Shown here in pieces: positions 19,201 through 27,922 of a DNA stretch of 64,000 bases (positions within the stretch are counted from its first letter, which is position 1; each line of letters opens with the position of its first letter). Under the pieces are notes generated by a model. The model did not search any database and was not told where the DNA came from. It saw only the letters and a program-made list of their open reading frames with translations. A program made the translations under genes and the position numbers. The stretch covers positions 124,001-188,000 of the forward strand of contig NZ_CANLTU010000001.1 in NCBI RefSeq assembly GCF_947494125.1, written 5' to 3'. The stretch is from an uncultured Tenacibaculum sp. GTDB taxonomy: Bacteria; Bacteroidota; Bacteroidia; Flavobacteriales; Flavobacteriaceae.

Positions 19201-19978
19201 CCCTGACTGGAATGACAATATGTTTTCTTCAGTTACCATTGATGGTGTGTCAGGAGGCGGCTCTATCACTTTAGGAGCAGGAGGAGCAAACCAAAGAAGT
19301 AAGAAAAGTTCTAAAAATATTCATGTGGCTAGATATGCTGATGGTACTGTAAAAGTAATTTCTAATGCAGAATATAACGATTTCGTTAATGATGGAGGTA
19401 AAGTTGAAAGTAGTAAGGAATTTATTGGAAAAGCAATGGATAATTTTAATGCCGCAATGGATCAATTAATAGGAAGTATGAATCAAATATTTGATCAAAA
19501 ATCTTTTAATAAAGCACTTTCGAAATTTGGTAATGAAAGTTTATATAAAAAATATGCTTATAATACATATAAAGGCATAGATATTGGTTCTTTGGTAAAG
19601 AAAATTAAAGATAAGTTTTTACCCTATGGTATGCTTTCAGGGGATTTTTATGCAACAGCTGATTTAAGTAAGTATGATATGAGCTATAAGCTTAATAGCG
19701 GTAATTTTAAAAAGGGGGGAGGAGCAGTTTATGTACACATAAACCCTAAAATTACAATTCTGAAATTAAGGCAAGATGGAAATATAGGTGACCCAAAAAA
19801 AATAAACTATTATGATCCTCACACAAATACAGGAATTATATCGAAATATCCATATGCAATTCATTTTGTAGGAGCTACTTTATCATGGAAAACAAGTGAA
19901 GCTAGACAAAAGTATTTAAACTACTGGAATAATAAAAGCCAAGAAAAATTAAACTGGTTAAAGAAAAATTATAAATAA
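16271..19978 (+). CDS. Secreted RHS-repeat protein with a variable C-terminal domain
   Basis: A 1235-residue RHS protein with a signal peptide. A DUF6443-like N-terminal region (YFDGLGRKTQSRAIGQSPLG near residue 100) is followed by YD repeats such as YDALGRQTKNY, YDKYNRLIEKK and YDKNGNLSTL. The RHS core end is clear near residues 890-975 (YTDHLGNIRLNY, YNGKEYQDD, GRFFNVDPLAD, YAYTWNNPINLTDPDG). After DPDG come about 260 residues unlike the core, rich in Lys, Tyr and Asn; I recognise no toxin fold there. The lipoprotein gene downstream overlaps by one base, which suggests a toxin-immunity pair. Confidence 0.85.
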   Translation: MKNIFGFIFSFFIFNMFGQISNTIIKENNYIVEGNEELIAKTAIILKPTTWIKQGSTFTAKINSGAYLLPILDTNKNYIYTQVFQEATTTGNISLAESIIEDVSYFDGLGRKTQSRAIGQSPLGKDIVTHYEYDALGRQTKNYLPYVSSQNNGLFEANGQTKTIAYYNTVKYQNTTNPYSEKAFDGSPLNRVLETGAPGASWVVKANNDTDHTVKMSYAVNTATDALHKIRWYKVSLDVNYTPSLSNPSPYYYPLNSLYKTIVKNENWTPTSGKVHTTEEFTNKFGQTILKRTYAKNGSTIIPHDTYYVYDIYNNLSYIIPPLTKTSDGINTTELNELCFQYKYDKYNRLIEKKIPGKGWEYIVYDIADRPILTQDALQRAKTTKEWLFTKYDALGRVVYSGVYKNNSSRATLQAAANTHSVKHEKKGKGGFYYYTNLAYPTGITSNNIYIINYYDDYGFDRNGLNIPAIVYGKATTTNLKSLATGGKIRILDADNNPTNYWVTSIIGYDEKVNPIYNASKNSFLGTTDISQTKLDFVGKVLESSSNHDSNTSVDIIDKFTYDHVGRLLTQKQQINTQAEELIVKNSYDELGVLENKKVGNTEATSLQTIDYKYNIRGWLTNINDVDNIGNDLFTFKLNYNTKDITPTNEFTSVYNGNISETIWRTKSDNKKRGYQYKYDGLSRLLGANYRENNDLASGSGKFETNYGYDKNGNLSTLNRKGSDGQFIDDLDYSNQYNKLDELEDNSGSTEGVQAAQVTYGYDVNGNLTSDSAKDITNIEYNHLNLPTKIHFGNSQRIEYIYTASGIKLQKNKIDGTPTTTKYAGSFIYVNNVLKHFSQREGYVEKNGSSFTYVYQYTDHLGNIRLNYTNTGSRTAPSLQIREENHYYPFGMKHKGYGPSITGVQNNYKYNGKEYQDDVINGKRLDWYDYEARNYDATIGRFFNVDPLADSPMQADKSPYAYTWNNPINLTDPDGMHPDWNDNMFSSVTIDGVSGGGSITLGAGGANQRSKKSSKNIHVARYADGTVKVISNAEYNDFVNDGGKVESSKEFIGKAMDNFNAAMDQLIGSMNQIFDQKSFNKALSKFGNESLYKKYAYNTYKGIDIGSLVKKIKDKFLPYGMLSGDFYATADLSKYDMSYKLNSGNFKKGGGAVYVHINPKITILKLRQDGNIGDPKKINYYDPHTNTGIISKYPYAIHFVGATLSWKTSEARQKYLNYWNNKSQEKLNWLKKNYK

Positions 19979-21009
19979 TGAGAAATAATTTAATTTTAAT
20001 AAGTGTATTTTTAATTTTTTCTTGTCAAAAAAAGAGTGAGTATAAGGTTTTTGATGGGTTCTATTTTAATAAGAATAAAATGGAATTTTATCAATTCAAA
20101 TATAATATTATAACTAAATATAATTTTTTAGATTCATCTATAACAAAATATAATTTTAAAATAAAAAATAAGAACTTACAAATAGATGGAGTATCATACT
20201 CTTTTGATAATTTTAAGGGAGATTCTACATATATTCATAATTTTGAACGAAAAAACAAGAATTTAACATTACAAAAATTTAAATACAAGAATTTAAACTT
20301 AGAAGAACTCAATGGTTCAGAATGGAAAGCAATAAATAAAGACTCATTAAAATTATCTTCATATATTAAAATTGATGGGCAAAAAGGGATACTAAATTTT
20401 TTTAAACACAAAGGAGATAAAGGTGCTATAATGACTTCTAATATTAATTATGCAAGTAAAGTATTCGACAAATTCCATACATATAATGGAACTTATTTTT
20501 GTGCTTTGGTAAATATTAATAAAGAAAAAAAAACTATGCATATGATATGTGGACAAGCTAATAAGGCCTCTCTGTATACTTATACAAGGATTAATACCAC
20601 TAAAATAAATAATGAATTACAAGGGAAATGGAAAAAAGTAAACGATTCTATTTTTCAAAATAAATTAACTAAATATAATTATGAAAAATTGATAGAACCT
20701 TTTTTTAAAAATGAAAATAAAAAAAATGATTCTTTAAAAAAGCTTATTGATTATTCAAATATTGAATTTACTCATGATGGATATTTAATAAGAAGAATTT
20801 CAAATACTAATGATAGTATTCTTATAAAAAGAAAAGTCAGTTATAACAATCTAACTAATTATTTATTTACAAATGACTTAATATTTATAGAAGATGAAGG
20901 CACATTAATCGAGCAAAATCAATATTTTAAGATATTAAAGCTAACTAAAGATACTTTAAAAATCAAAATATCTAACCCTAATTTTTTATACATTTATACA
21001 AGAAAGTAG
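19978..21009 (+). CDS. Lipoprotein coupled to the RHS gene, candidate immunity protein
   Basis: A 343-residue protein with a lipobox ending at Cys16 (FLIFSC), so it should be anchored in the outer or inner membrane. The mature part is very rich in Lys, Asn, Ile and Tyr, with repeated short KYNF segments, and is more AT-rich than its neighbours. Its ATG overlaps the RHS stop codon (TAATG), so translation is coupled. I recognise no domain. Immunity to the RHS C-terminal domain is an inference from position; an accessory or anchoring protein is the alternative. Confidence 0.65.
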   Translation: MRNNLILISVFLIFSCQKKSEYKVFDGFYFNKNKMEFYQFKYNIITKYNFLDSSITKYNFKIKNKNLQIDGVSYSFDNFKGDSTYIHNFERKNKNLTLQKFKYKNLNLEELNGSEWKAINKDSLKLSSYIKIDGQKGILNFFKHKGDKGAIMTSNINYASKVFDKFHTYNGTYFCALVNINKEKKTMHMICGQANKASLYTYTRINTTKINNELQGKWKKVNDSIFQNKLTKYNYEKLIEPFFKNENKKNDSLKKLIDYSNIEFTHDGYLIRRISNTNDSILIKRKVSYNNLTNYLFTNDLIFIEDEGTLIEQNQYFKILKLTKDTLKIKISNPNFLYIYTRK

Positions 21010-21055
21010 TATAAAAAATCAGCTATTCCAGGACATAATCTTGAAAAAAAAACTA

Positions 21056-21088
21056 AAACCCGCAATATTTTTAACATTGTGGGTTTTA
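21056..21088. terminator. Bidirectional rho-independent terminator
   Basis: CCCGCAAT (21059-21066) pairs with ATTGTGGG (21076-21083), with one G-T pair, across a short AT loop. It is flanked by A-runs and T-runs. It separates the RHS operon from the convergent desaturase gene. Confidence 0.8.
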
Positions 21089-21098
21089 TTTAGTATTT

Positions 21099-22079
21099 TT
21101 AAGATGGAATCATCCATTTAAAATTAAATTTGGTGTCAGGAACCACAATACGCTCTGTAATTCTGTACATCCTGTCTGGTAATTTCATTAAATAGTCTCT
21201 TGCTTTTTCTGCTTCGGGAGTTAAATTGGTAATCTTATCAATTTCCCAAGCTGTATTTAATTTCTTTAAAATATCAACATAGTCAAAACCGGTGTATACA
21301 CCTACTCTTTGCGCTACAGTTGAAAAATCGTCAAACAAACTTCCTTTCTCTCCAAAAGACTCTCTTAAATGCATTGCAGGCATTACTATTTTATGCTTCA
21401 TCATGTGTTGAAACGCCAACATCATTTCACTGGGATCTATTTTAAATATTTCTCTAACAAAATCAGTATACGCAATATGATGACGCATTTCATCTCCTGC
21501 TATAATTTTAGACATTTTTGCCAAAGCTTTATGCCCTTTCTTTTTTGCTATCTTAGCCACATTATTATGTGATATATACGTAGCTAGTTCCTGGAAACTT
21601 GTATATATGAAGTTCTTATATGGGTCTGTTGCTGTACCTATATCAAAACCATCTGCTATTAAATGCTGTGTAGATATTTCTACTTCTCGCATATTTACTC
21701 TTCCAGAAAGGTATAAATATTTGTTTAATACATCTCCATGACGATTCTCTTCTGCTGTCCAAGCACGAATCCATTTTGCCCAACCATTATCAGGTTGTTG
21801 AGTTACACCATCTAAATCTAATAACCATGATTCATAGGTTGGTAAAGCTTCTTCGGTAATTGTATCTCCTACTAATACTACCCAAAAATCATCATCTAAT
21901 TCTTTCGACAGCTCTCTAATTTCCTCAACTTCACTAATAAAAGTATCTTTTTGTGAATTCGGTAAAAAATCAGTTGGTTGCCATATTTTTTCTACGGGTA
22001 TTAAGAATTTGTCTACAAAACTGTCAATATTTTTTTCCAGCGTTTGCATTACTTCCTTTCGAATGTTTTGTAATGACAT
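21099..22079 (-). CDS. Acyl-[acyl-carrier-protein] desaturase (fatty acid desaturase type 2)
   Basis: A soluble di-iron enzyme that introduces a double bond into acyl-ACP, using reduced ferredoxin and oxygen. The two iron motifs are clear: EENRH at residues 110-114 and DEMRH at 196-200, each an ExxRH. The length of 326 residues fits bacterial stearoyl-ACP desaturases. It precedes an acyltransferase gene in the opposite genomic order but reads separately after it, so desaturation and glycerolipid assembly are neighbours. The ferredoxin at 54173-54505 is a possible electron donor (inference). Confidence 0.93.
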   Translation of the reverse strand: MSLQNIRKEVMQTLEKNIDSFVDKFLIPVEKIWQPTDFLPNSQKDTFISEVEEIRELSKELDDDFWVVLVGDTITEEALPTYESWLLDLDGVTQQPDNGWAKWIRAWTAEENRHGDVLNKYLYLSGRVNMREVEISTQHLIADGFDIGTATDPYKNFIYTSFQELATYISHNNVAKIAKKKGHKALAKMSKIIAGDEMRHHIAYTDFVREIFKIDPSEMMLAFQHMMKHKIVMPAMHLRESFGEKGSLFDDFSTVAQRVGVYTGFDYVDILKKLNTAWEIDKITNLTPEAEKARDYLMKLPDRMYRITERIVVPDTKFNFKWMIPS

Positions 22080-22109
22080 AATTATATTTAATTAAATTTT
22101 TATAAGGGG

Positions 22110-22838
22110 TTATTGAATTGACTCTTTTATTGTTGTTTCAACATTAGTCATCAACTCATTAAACGGTAAACTATCTATTTTTATTGGTTTATGTGTTTTA
22201 ATCTTAATTGGGCTACCAAGTCCTAATGGAAATTTACCATATTTAAACACTTTCCAAGAGTTGTTAATTGTTAACGGCACAATATACGCTTCTGGATTGT
22301 ATTTTGTAATCATTTTAAGTCCGTTTATAGAAAATGATTTAGGTTTACCTGTTCTACTTCTTGTTCCTTCTGGAAATATAGCGGCTGACCATTTGTTTTT
22401 ATTTATCTTTTTTGAGAAATTACCCAATTCTGTTAAAGCTTGTCTTGAATCTTTTCTATCAATTAAAGCTGCCCCTCCATGTCTTAAGTTAAAAGAAATA
22501 CTAGGAATTCCTTTTCCTAATTCCTTTTTTGATACAAATTTTGGGTAGTGCTTTCTAAAATACCAAATAATTGGCGGTATATCAAAAGTACTCTGATGAT
22601 TTGCTACAAATATTAATGTTGTATTTTCTGGCAAATCTTGGTTGTTTTCTACTTTAACTCGAATTCCTAATATTAAAAGTGATTTAATTAAAAACCAATT
22701 CATGACATCCACTACATTTTGATGTCCATTTTGACCAAATAATTTTAGTCCAATCCACTGTAAAGGATGAAAGATTAATAATAAAGAAAAAAACACCAAT
22801 CCAAATATTGATGATAGAATATAACTTAAAAATTTCAT
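22110..22838 (-). CDS. Lysophospholipid acyltransferase family protein (PlsC-type)
   Basis: A 242-residue membrane acyltransferase with an N-terminal hydrophobic segment, the HX4D motif in NHQSTFD and the FPEGTRSR acceptor block, both closer to canonical PlsC than those of the paralogue at 1997-2791. It probably makes phosphatidic acid from lysophosphatidic acid. The start is the ATG before KFLSYILSS; a TTG eight codons upstream falls close to the preceding terminator. The desaturase gene follows 30 bases downstream. Confidence 0.88.
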   Translation of the reverse strand: MKFLSYILSSIFGLVFFSLLLIFHPLQWIGLKLFGQNGHQNVVDVMNWFLIKSLLILGIRVKVENNQDLPENTTLIFVANHQSTFDIPPIIWYFRKHYPKFVSKKELGKGIPSISFNLRHGGAALIDRKDSRQALTELGNFSKKINKNKWSAAIFPEGTRSRTGKPKSFSINGLKMITKYNPEAYIVPLTINNSWKVFKYGKFPLGLGSPIKIKTHKPIKIDSLPFNELMTNVETTIKESIQ

Positions 22839-22860
22839 TATTTTATTTTTAATAATCAGC

Positions 22861-22890
22861 AAAAATAAAAAATCCCGCGAAAGCGGGACT
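22861..22890 (-). terminator. Rho-independent terminator
   Basis: Read on the minus strand, CCCGC and GCGGG enclose a TTTC loop and are followed by a T-run. It ends the transcript of the small membrane protein gene just upstream. Confidence 0.8.
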
Positions 22891-22901
22891 ATATATCTGA
22901 A

Positions 22902-23327
22902 TTAAAACCAATTATTCCATGGAATTCTTGATAATATTATTACTAATGCTAAGCCATAAAAGATAACAAAAGTTTTAAATTTTGCTTCGCTCTTTACTTG
23001 TTTCTTATGTTTAGACCATCCAATTGTAATTAAAACAATTGCAATAATCATCATTATTGGGTGCTCTAAAGCTAACAAACGAGCTCCAGAATCCTTCATA
23101 ACTTCTCCTCCATTACTTTTTAAGGCTTTAAACCAAGGAGACATAAAATACCACCCTAGACCTATTAATAACTGAATATGAGCCGTTATTAAGGTAAATA
23201 GACCTAAACGGAATTCTTTATGGGTGAATTCTTTTTTTTGTACTAATCCAATAATAGCATTTACAACCGTATAAACTAATACTGCTAATACTATGTACGC
23301 CCAATAAGAGTGCAATGTTTTCATCAT
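22902..23327 (-). CDS. Small four-helix membrane protein, cytochrome b-like
   Basis: A 141-residue protein with four hydrophobic segments (about 10-30, 44-64, 90-108 and 120-136) and histidines within or beside them (AHIQLLIGLGWY, ALEHPIMMI). Relatives in flavobacteria are often labelled cytochrome B, but no heme site can be proven here. It sits alone between two terminators. Confidence 0.65.
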   Translation of the reverse strand: MMKTLHSYWAYIVLAVLVYTVVNAIIGLVQKKEFTHKEFRLGLFTLITAHIQLLIGLGWYFMSPWFKALKSNGGEVMKDSGARLLALEHPIMMIIAIVLITIGWSKHKKQVKSEAKFKTFVIFYGLALVIILSRIPWNNWF

Positions 23328-23420
23328 ATTTTCTATATTTCTCTTAAATGATGCAATTCAAGAATTACATCATAATTTGTTAGTTTTTGTTGCTTGCAAA
23401 GTTACTGTTTTTTACGCATA

Positions 23421-23448
23421 AAAAAACCACCTCAATTGAGGTGGTTTT
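23421..23448 (-). terminator. Rho-independent terminator with a perfect palindrome
   Basis: ACCACCTCA and TGAGGTGGT form a 26-base perfect palindrome with flanking A and T bases. On the minus strand it is followed by a run of seven T. It lies 20 bases past the stop of the TonB receptor gene. Confidence 0.85.
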
Positions 23449-23468
23449 ATATTTATACTTCTTAAATA

Positions 23469-26210
23469 TTAGAAGTTATATCTAACAGCCATGTTCCAAG
23501 TAGTTCCGAAACCGAAAAATACTTTATTTGCTGTGTTAACACCAGAATATGTAGTATCATTACCTCTATCTCCTACGAAGTAGTTAGTTGCTGATTCTGA
23601 AATATACTCTTGGTCAAATAAGTTATTGATATTTAATCTAAAGTTTAAAGATTGTCCTTTTTCTTCATTAAATTTCCATTTGTAAGAAAATCCTAAATCA
23701 GATACTGAGTAACCTGGTAATTGTAATGATCCTTTGTGATTAGGGTCTGCAAAATCTTCTGCATTAATTCTAGCAAATAATCTATCAACAAAACGTTGGT
23801 TATAATCAATTTTAAAGTTTTCTGTAGCTTTAACTTCGATACCCATACGAGCTGTAAACTGAGCAGCATCTCCAACCTTTACATCATTTAAATATAAATC
23901 AATAGTTCCAATTGCATTTTGATTTTGATCAAAAGCAGTACCAGAAACATTTCCTTTATACTTCCAGTCTCCAACAGAAACTGTTCCTAAAAACTTAACT
24001 GACTCATTTACATCATAAGTAAAATCTAACTCTCCACCAACGTGTACTTGTTCAATTCCTCTTAAATCTGCTCTTCCGTTTACACCTGCAAATCTACTTG
24101 AAACAGATAAAAATCTATCTTTCCATTGCGTTCTATATAAGTTTACGTTTGCTTTGAAACGTTCAGTTTTATAACCGTATCCTAATTCAAGTCCAATAAC
24201 TTTTTCATTTCTAGGATTTGGATTGATATCATTTCTAAAGTTTAAGAAAATTCCATCGAAACGAGGTTGTTTAGAATAGTAACCTGCATTACCAAATACA
24301 TTATGATTTTCGTTAATGTTCCAGTTTAAACCTCCTTTAATGTTTCCTCCAATAATATTTTGCCAATCAGTTTCTTGAGCTGGGTCAGAATCTAAATAGT
24401 TAAAATAATCAATTCTTTTAAATCCTTGTTGAGATACCGATCCTTGAACGAATGCAGAAATATCATCATTTTTATATTCTAACTGAGCAAATGCTCCTAA
24501 CCAACGTACTTTACCGTCATTATAGTAATTAATTTTTTGCTCATCATCTGAACTTCTAAATACATTCCATAAACTACCGATATCAGAACTATTTGTTTGA
24601 GAAACAACATTAAGAGGATTATTAATGTTATCGTTATCACGATATCCATCTGCTCCTAATAAATCGTCAACTCTTCTGTAGTGAATTCCTTTGTAAGAAC
24701 GTAAATCAATACCAAAATCTAACGATAAGTTTTCGTTTAATTCTGTATTAAAGTTTGATAAGATTCCAAACCAGTTATGAGAATTTACTGAAGCTCTACG
24801 AATTGCTCCGTTTCTTCTTTCTAATCCTGCAGGTATTGAAGATGAACTTAACTCATCATCATTTACAATGTAAGTTCCAGTTGTTGGATCAATTGTATTT
24901 CCGTAAGAAAAACCATTTGAAAAGTTAGTAACAGTTCCTGAGTTTGCTGCAAATATTTTATCAAACATTACTTGTCCATTTGATGGATCTCTAAATGCTT
25001 TATCACTTGCAAACTTACCTCCTAAACGACCAATATCTCCAGTTCCACCACCACGTCCAAATGATGCATATGCTGATGTAGATAATGATGAATTTTCATT
25101 AATATCCCAATTCCAGTTAAAAGAAATTACTGGTTTATGGTAAAAGTTTTTTCTCCAGTTAAACTCTTGACCATTTAAATAACCATGGTTGTAGTTATAT
25201 TTCTTTCCATATTGTAAGTAATCTCCTAATGTTGCCATATTGAAGAAACTTGTTGTTCTTTGATTGTGAGTTTGTGGTGCTCCAGTCATCATGAATTGAA
25301 AATCATGATCTCCTTTATCCCATCCTAATCCGATAAAATAGTTATATCCTTCGAATTCAGTTCCATTTACATAACCATCACCTGAAGTTCTGCTTAATAA
25401 AAAAGATGCAGCAAAACCGTTTTCGTTCTTACCTGTTGAGTAAGTTGCTAATGTTTTAAGGTAATTATCATTACCATAAGATGCTAAAACTGAACCACCT
25501 TCTTTTTTATCAGTTGTTTTAGTAATAATATTAATTGTTCCTCCAACTGAAGAAATTGCTAATTTAGAAGACCCTAAACCACGTTGAACTTGCATTGCTG
25601 TTGTTACATCAGAAATACCAGCCCAGTTAGACCAATAAACAGCTCCATTTTCCATATCATTAACAGGGACTCCATTAATTAATACTGCAATATTTTCTTG
25701 AGAAAATCCACGTATATTAATTCTAGAGTCTCCGTAACCACCACCAGATTTAGTAGCATATACAGAAGGTGTATTGTTTAAAATTTCAGGAAATTCTTGA
25801 GATCCTAATTTTTCTTGTATTTCTGCAGCTTTAATTGTAGATGAAGCTACTGGAGTTTGTCTATCTTTAGCTACATCAATTAATCCAGTAACAATAATTT
25901 CTCCTAAAACATTAGAAGGTTCTAACTCAATAGTTCCTAAATTAGTACTTGCTGAAGAATAAGCAACTTCCTTACTATTGTATCCTACAAAAGATACAGT
26001 TACTGCTCCAGAATTTGATGTAGCGCTTAACATAAACTTTCCATCGAAATCTGTTGCTGTTCCATTTGTAGTTCCTTTAACTACAACACTAGCTCCTGGT
26101 AATGGTTCACCCATTTCGTCGACCACGACACCAGTAAGTTTAGTTTGTCCTAAAACTGTAGCCGTTACAAAGAACAAAGCTACAAGTAAAACATTTTTAA
26201 ATTTTCTCAT
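23469..26210 (-). CDS. TonB-dependent outer membrane receptor
   Basis: A 913-residue receptor with a signal peptide and then a carboxypeptidase-like regulatory repeat (LTGVVVDEMGEPLPGASVVV, residues about 25-100). The plug follows, recognised by SRINIRGFSQENIAVLINGV and VQRGLGSSKLAISSVGGTINI (about 125-245), and then a 22-strand barrel ending in an aromatic residue (MAVRYNF). It imports a large ligand using TonB energy. The ligand is unknown; no SusD gene lies next to it, which argues against a glycan locus. Confidence 0.92.
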   Translation of the reverse strand: MRKFKNVLLVALFFVTATVLGQTKLTGVVVDEMGEPLPGASVVVKGTTNGTATDFDGKFMLSATSNSGAVTVSFVGYNSKEVAYSSASTNLGTIELEPSNVLGEIIVTGLIDVAKDRQTPVASSTIKAAEIQEKLGSQEFPEILNNTPSVYATKSGGGYGDSRINIRGFSQENIAVLINGVPVNDMENGAVYWSNWAGISDVTTAMQVQRGLGSSKLAISSVGGTINIITKTTDKKEGGSVLASYGNDNYLKTLATYSTGKNENGFAASFLLSRTSGDGYVNGTEFEGYNYFIGLGWDKGDHDFQFMMTGAPQTHNQRTTSFFNMATLGDYLQYGKKYNYNHGYLNGQEFNWRKNFYHKPVISFNWNWDINENSSLSTSAYASFGRGGGTGDIGRLGGKFASDKAFRDPSNGQVMFDKIFAANSGTVTNFSNGFSYGNTIDPTTGTYIVNDDELSSSSIPAGLERRNGAIRRASVNSHNWFGILSNFNTELNENLSLDFGIDLRSYKGIHYRRVDDLLGADGYRDNDNINNPLNVVSQTNSSDIGSLWNVFRSSDDEQKINYYNDGKVRWLGAFAQLEYKNDDISAFVQGSVSQQGFKRIDYFNYLDSDPAQETDWQNIIGGNIKGGLNWNINENHNVFGNAGYYSKQPRFDGIFLNFRNDINPNPRNEKVIGLELGYGYKTERFKANVNLYRTQWKDRFLSVSSRFAGVNGRADLRGIEQVHVGGELDFTYDVNESVKFLGTVSVGDWKYKGNVSGTAFDQNQNAIGTIDLYLNDVKVGDAAQFTARMGIEVKATENFKIDYNQRFVDRLFARINAEDFADPNHKGSLQLPGYSVSDLGFSYKWKFNEEKGQSLNFRLNINNLFDQEYISESATNYFVGDRGNDTTYSGVNTANKVFFGFGTTWNMAVRYNF

Positions 26211-26271
26211 TGTTTAATCTAATTGTTATTAAATGCAGGGGCAAAGGTCTTGCTTTTATGCCTTGCCAATA

Positions 26272-26306
26272 TTAACTTAATGTTAAGTTTTTTAACATTG
26301 ACTTAA
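26272..26306. repeat. Imperfect inverted repeat between pgi and the TonB receptor gene
   Basis: Two 15-base arms (TTAACTTAATGTTAA and TTAACATTGACTTAA) are complementary at 13 of 15 positions across a 5-base spacer. There is no T-run on the minus strand, so it looks more like a protein-binding site than a terminator. It lies about 60-95 bases before the receptor start codon. Confidence 0.5.
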
Positions 26307-26346
26307 CAAAACACTCAGCAGAGTAAGATAAAAATTGGCTTTTTTT

Positions 26347-27915
26347 TTAGTTTTTTAGCATTTTTTTAGCAAGTTCTTTACCTAATTCAACCCCAAACTG
26401 ATCAAATGAGTAAATATTCCACACTATACCTTGTGTAAATATTTTATGTTCATAAGTTGAAATTAACATTCCTAAAGTTTTCGGCGTCAATTTTTTAAAC
26501 AAAAGTGAGTTACTTGGTCTATTCCCTTTAAACACCTTATAAGGAAGTAATTGACTTATTTGGTCTAACTTATTTTCAGTTTTTAACTCTAAATGAACCT
26601 CTTCTTTTGTTTTTCCATAAGCTAGAGCATCCATCTGCGCATAATAATTAGCCATTAACTTCTTATGATGATCTGTTAAACCATATAACGACGTTTCATA
26701 TCCAATAAAATCGGTTGGAATTAATTTAGTTCCTTGATGTACCAATTGCATGAACGCATGTTGCATATTTGTCCCTGTACTTCCCCATACTATAGTTCCT
26801 GTCTGATAATTTACTTCTTCTCCATTTCTATCTACTCCTTTCCCATTACTTTCCATAATAGCTTGCTGTAAATATGCTGGAAGCTTAGATAAATATTGAC
26901 TATACGGAAGTACTGCTTCTGTTTCACTTCCAAAAAAGTTATTGTACCAAATACTTAACAATGCTAAAATTATTGGAATATTTTTATCAAAATCTGCTGT
27001 TTTAAAATGTACATCCATTTCTTCAGCTCCATCTAATAGCTCTTTAAAATTATCATACCCTACTGATAAGCTAATTGATAAACCTACTGCCGACCATAAT
27101 GAAAATCTTCCTCCTACCCAATTCCACATTGGAAAAACATTTTTCTTATCTATACCAAAACTATTTACTGCTTCTAAATTAGTTGACACAGCAACAAAAT
27201 GCTTTGTTATATCAAAAACTGTAGCTGATTTTAAAAACCAATCTCTTATAGTATTCGCATTTGTTAATGTTTCTTGGGTAGTAAACGTTTTTGATACTAT
27301 TACAAATAATGTAGTCTCTGGATCTAGTTCTTTTAATATTTCTGAAACATGATCTCCATCTATATTAGATACAAAGTGAGTATTTAATTTGTTTTTATAA
27401 TACTGTAATGCCTCCACTACCATATCTGGACCAAGATCTGAACCTCCAATACCTATATTAACAATATCTGTAATTGATTTTCCTGTATACCCTTTCCATT
27501 TACCTGAAATAACTTTATTACTAAAGCTCTTTATTTTTCTTAAAGCTGTTTGTATTTTAGGTTTTATGTCTTTATCATCTATGAGAATAGGTTCTTCTGA
27601 ATTACTTCTCAAAGCTGTATGTAATACTGCTCTACCTTCTGTTTCATTTATTTTTTCTCCTGAAAAACATTTTTCTATAGCTTCTTGTAACCCTACTTCT
27701 TTTGCTAAAGAAACTAATAAATTAATTGTTTCTTCTGTTATATGATTTTTTGAATAATCAACTTCTAAATCTTTATAACAAACAGAAAAGTTTTTCTTTC
27801 TATTCTTATCTTTTAAAAACAATTCTTTTAAAGTATTGCTTTTTGTTTCGTTAAAATGTTCGGTTAGTTTTTTCCAAGACTCTGTTTGAGTTGGATTTAT
27901 ATTTGGTAAAGGCAT
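26347..27915 (-). CDS. pgi: Glucose-6-phosphate isomerase
   Basis: Interconverts glucose 6-phosphate and fructose 6-phosphate. The typical blocks are present: [14 protein letters not shown] near residue 155, the [14 protein letters not shown] phosphate loop, [17 protein letters not shown] and the C-terminal [10 protein letters not shown]. Its 522 residues are somewhat shorter than the usual 545-550 of proteobacterial Pgi but normal for this phylum. It follows the M23 peptidase gene by seven bases. Confidence 0.95.
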   Translation of the reverse strand: MPLPNINPTQTESWKKLTEHFNETKSNTLKELFLKDKNRKKNFSVCYKDLEVDYSKNHITEETINLLVSLAKEVGLQEAIEKCFSGEKINETEGRAVLHTALRSNSEEPILIDDKDIKPKIQTALRKIKSFSNKVISGKWKGYTGKSITDIVNIGIGGSDLGPDMVVEALQYYKNKLNTHFVSNIDGDHVSEILKELDPETTLFVIVSKTFTTQETLTNANTIRDWFLKSATVFDITKHFVAVSTNLEAVNSFGIDKKNVFPMWNWVGGRFSLWSAVGLSISLSVGYDNFKELLDGAEEMDVHFKTADFDKNIPIILALLSIWYNNFFGSETEAVLPYSQYLSKLPAYLQQAIMESNGKGVDRNGEEVNYQTGTIVWGSTGTNMQHAFMQLVHQGTKLIPTDFIGYETSLYGLTDHHKKLMANYYAQMDALAYGKTKEEVHLELKTENKLDQISQLLPYKVFKGNRPSNSLLFKKLTPKTLGMLISTYEHKIFTQGIVWNIYSFDQFGVELGKELAKKMLKN

Positions 27916-27922
27916 AATTGAT

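Noticed and set aside
13207..19978. RHS genes as a mobile element
   Set aside because: No transposase, terminal repeats or target duplication is visible around the locus.
1997..22838. The two PlsC-type genes as copies of one duplicated segment
   Set aside because: They differ in sequence around HX4D and FPEG and in neighbours, so they are old paralogues.
26942..27352. Open frame of 136 codons within pgi
   Set aside because: It is antisense to conserved pgi motifs and has no promoter or family match.
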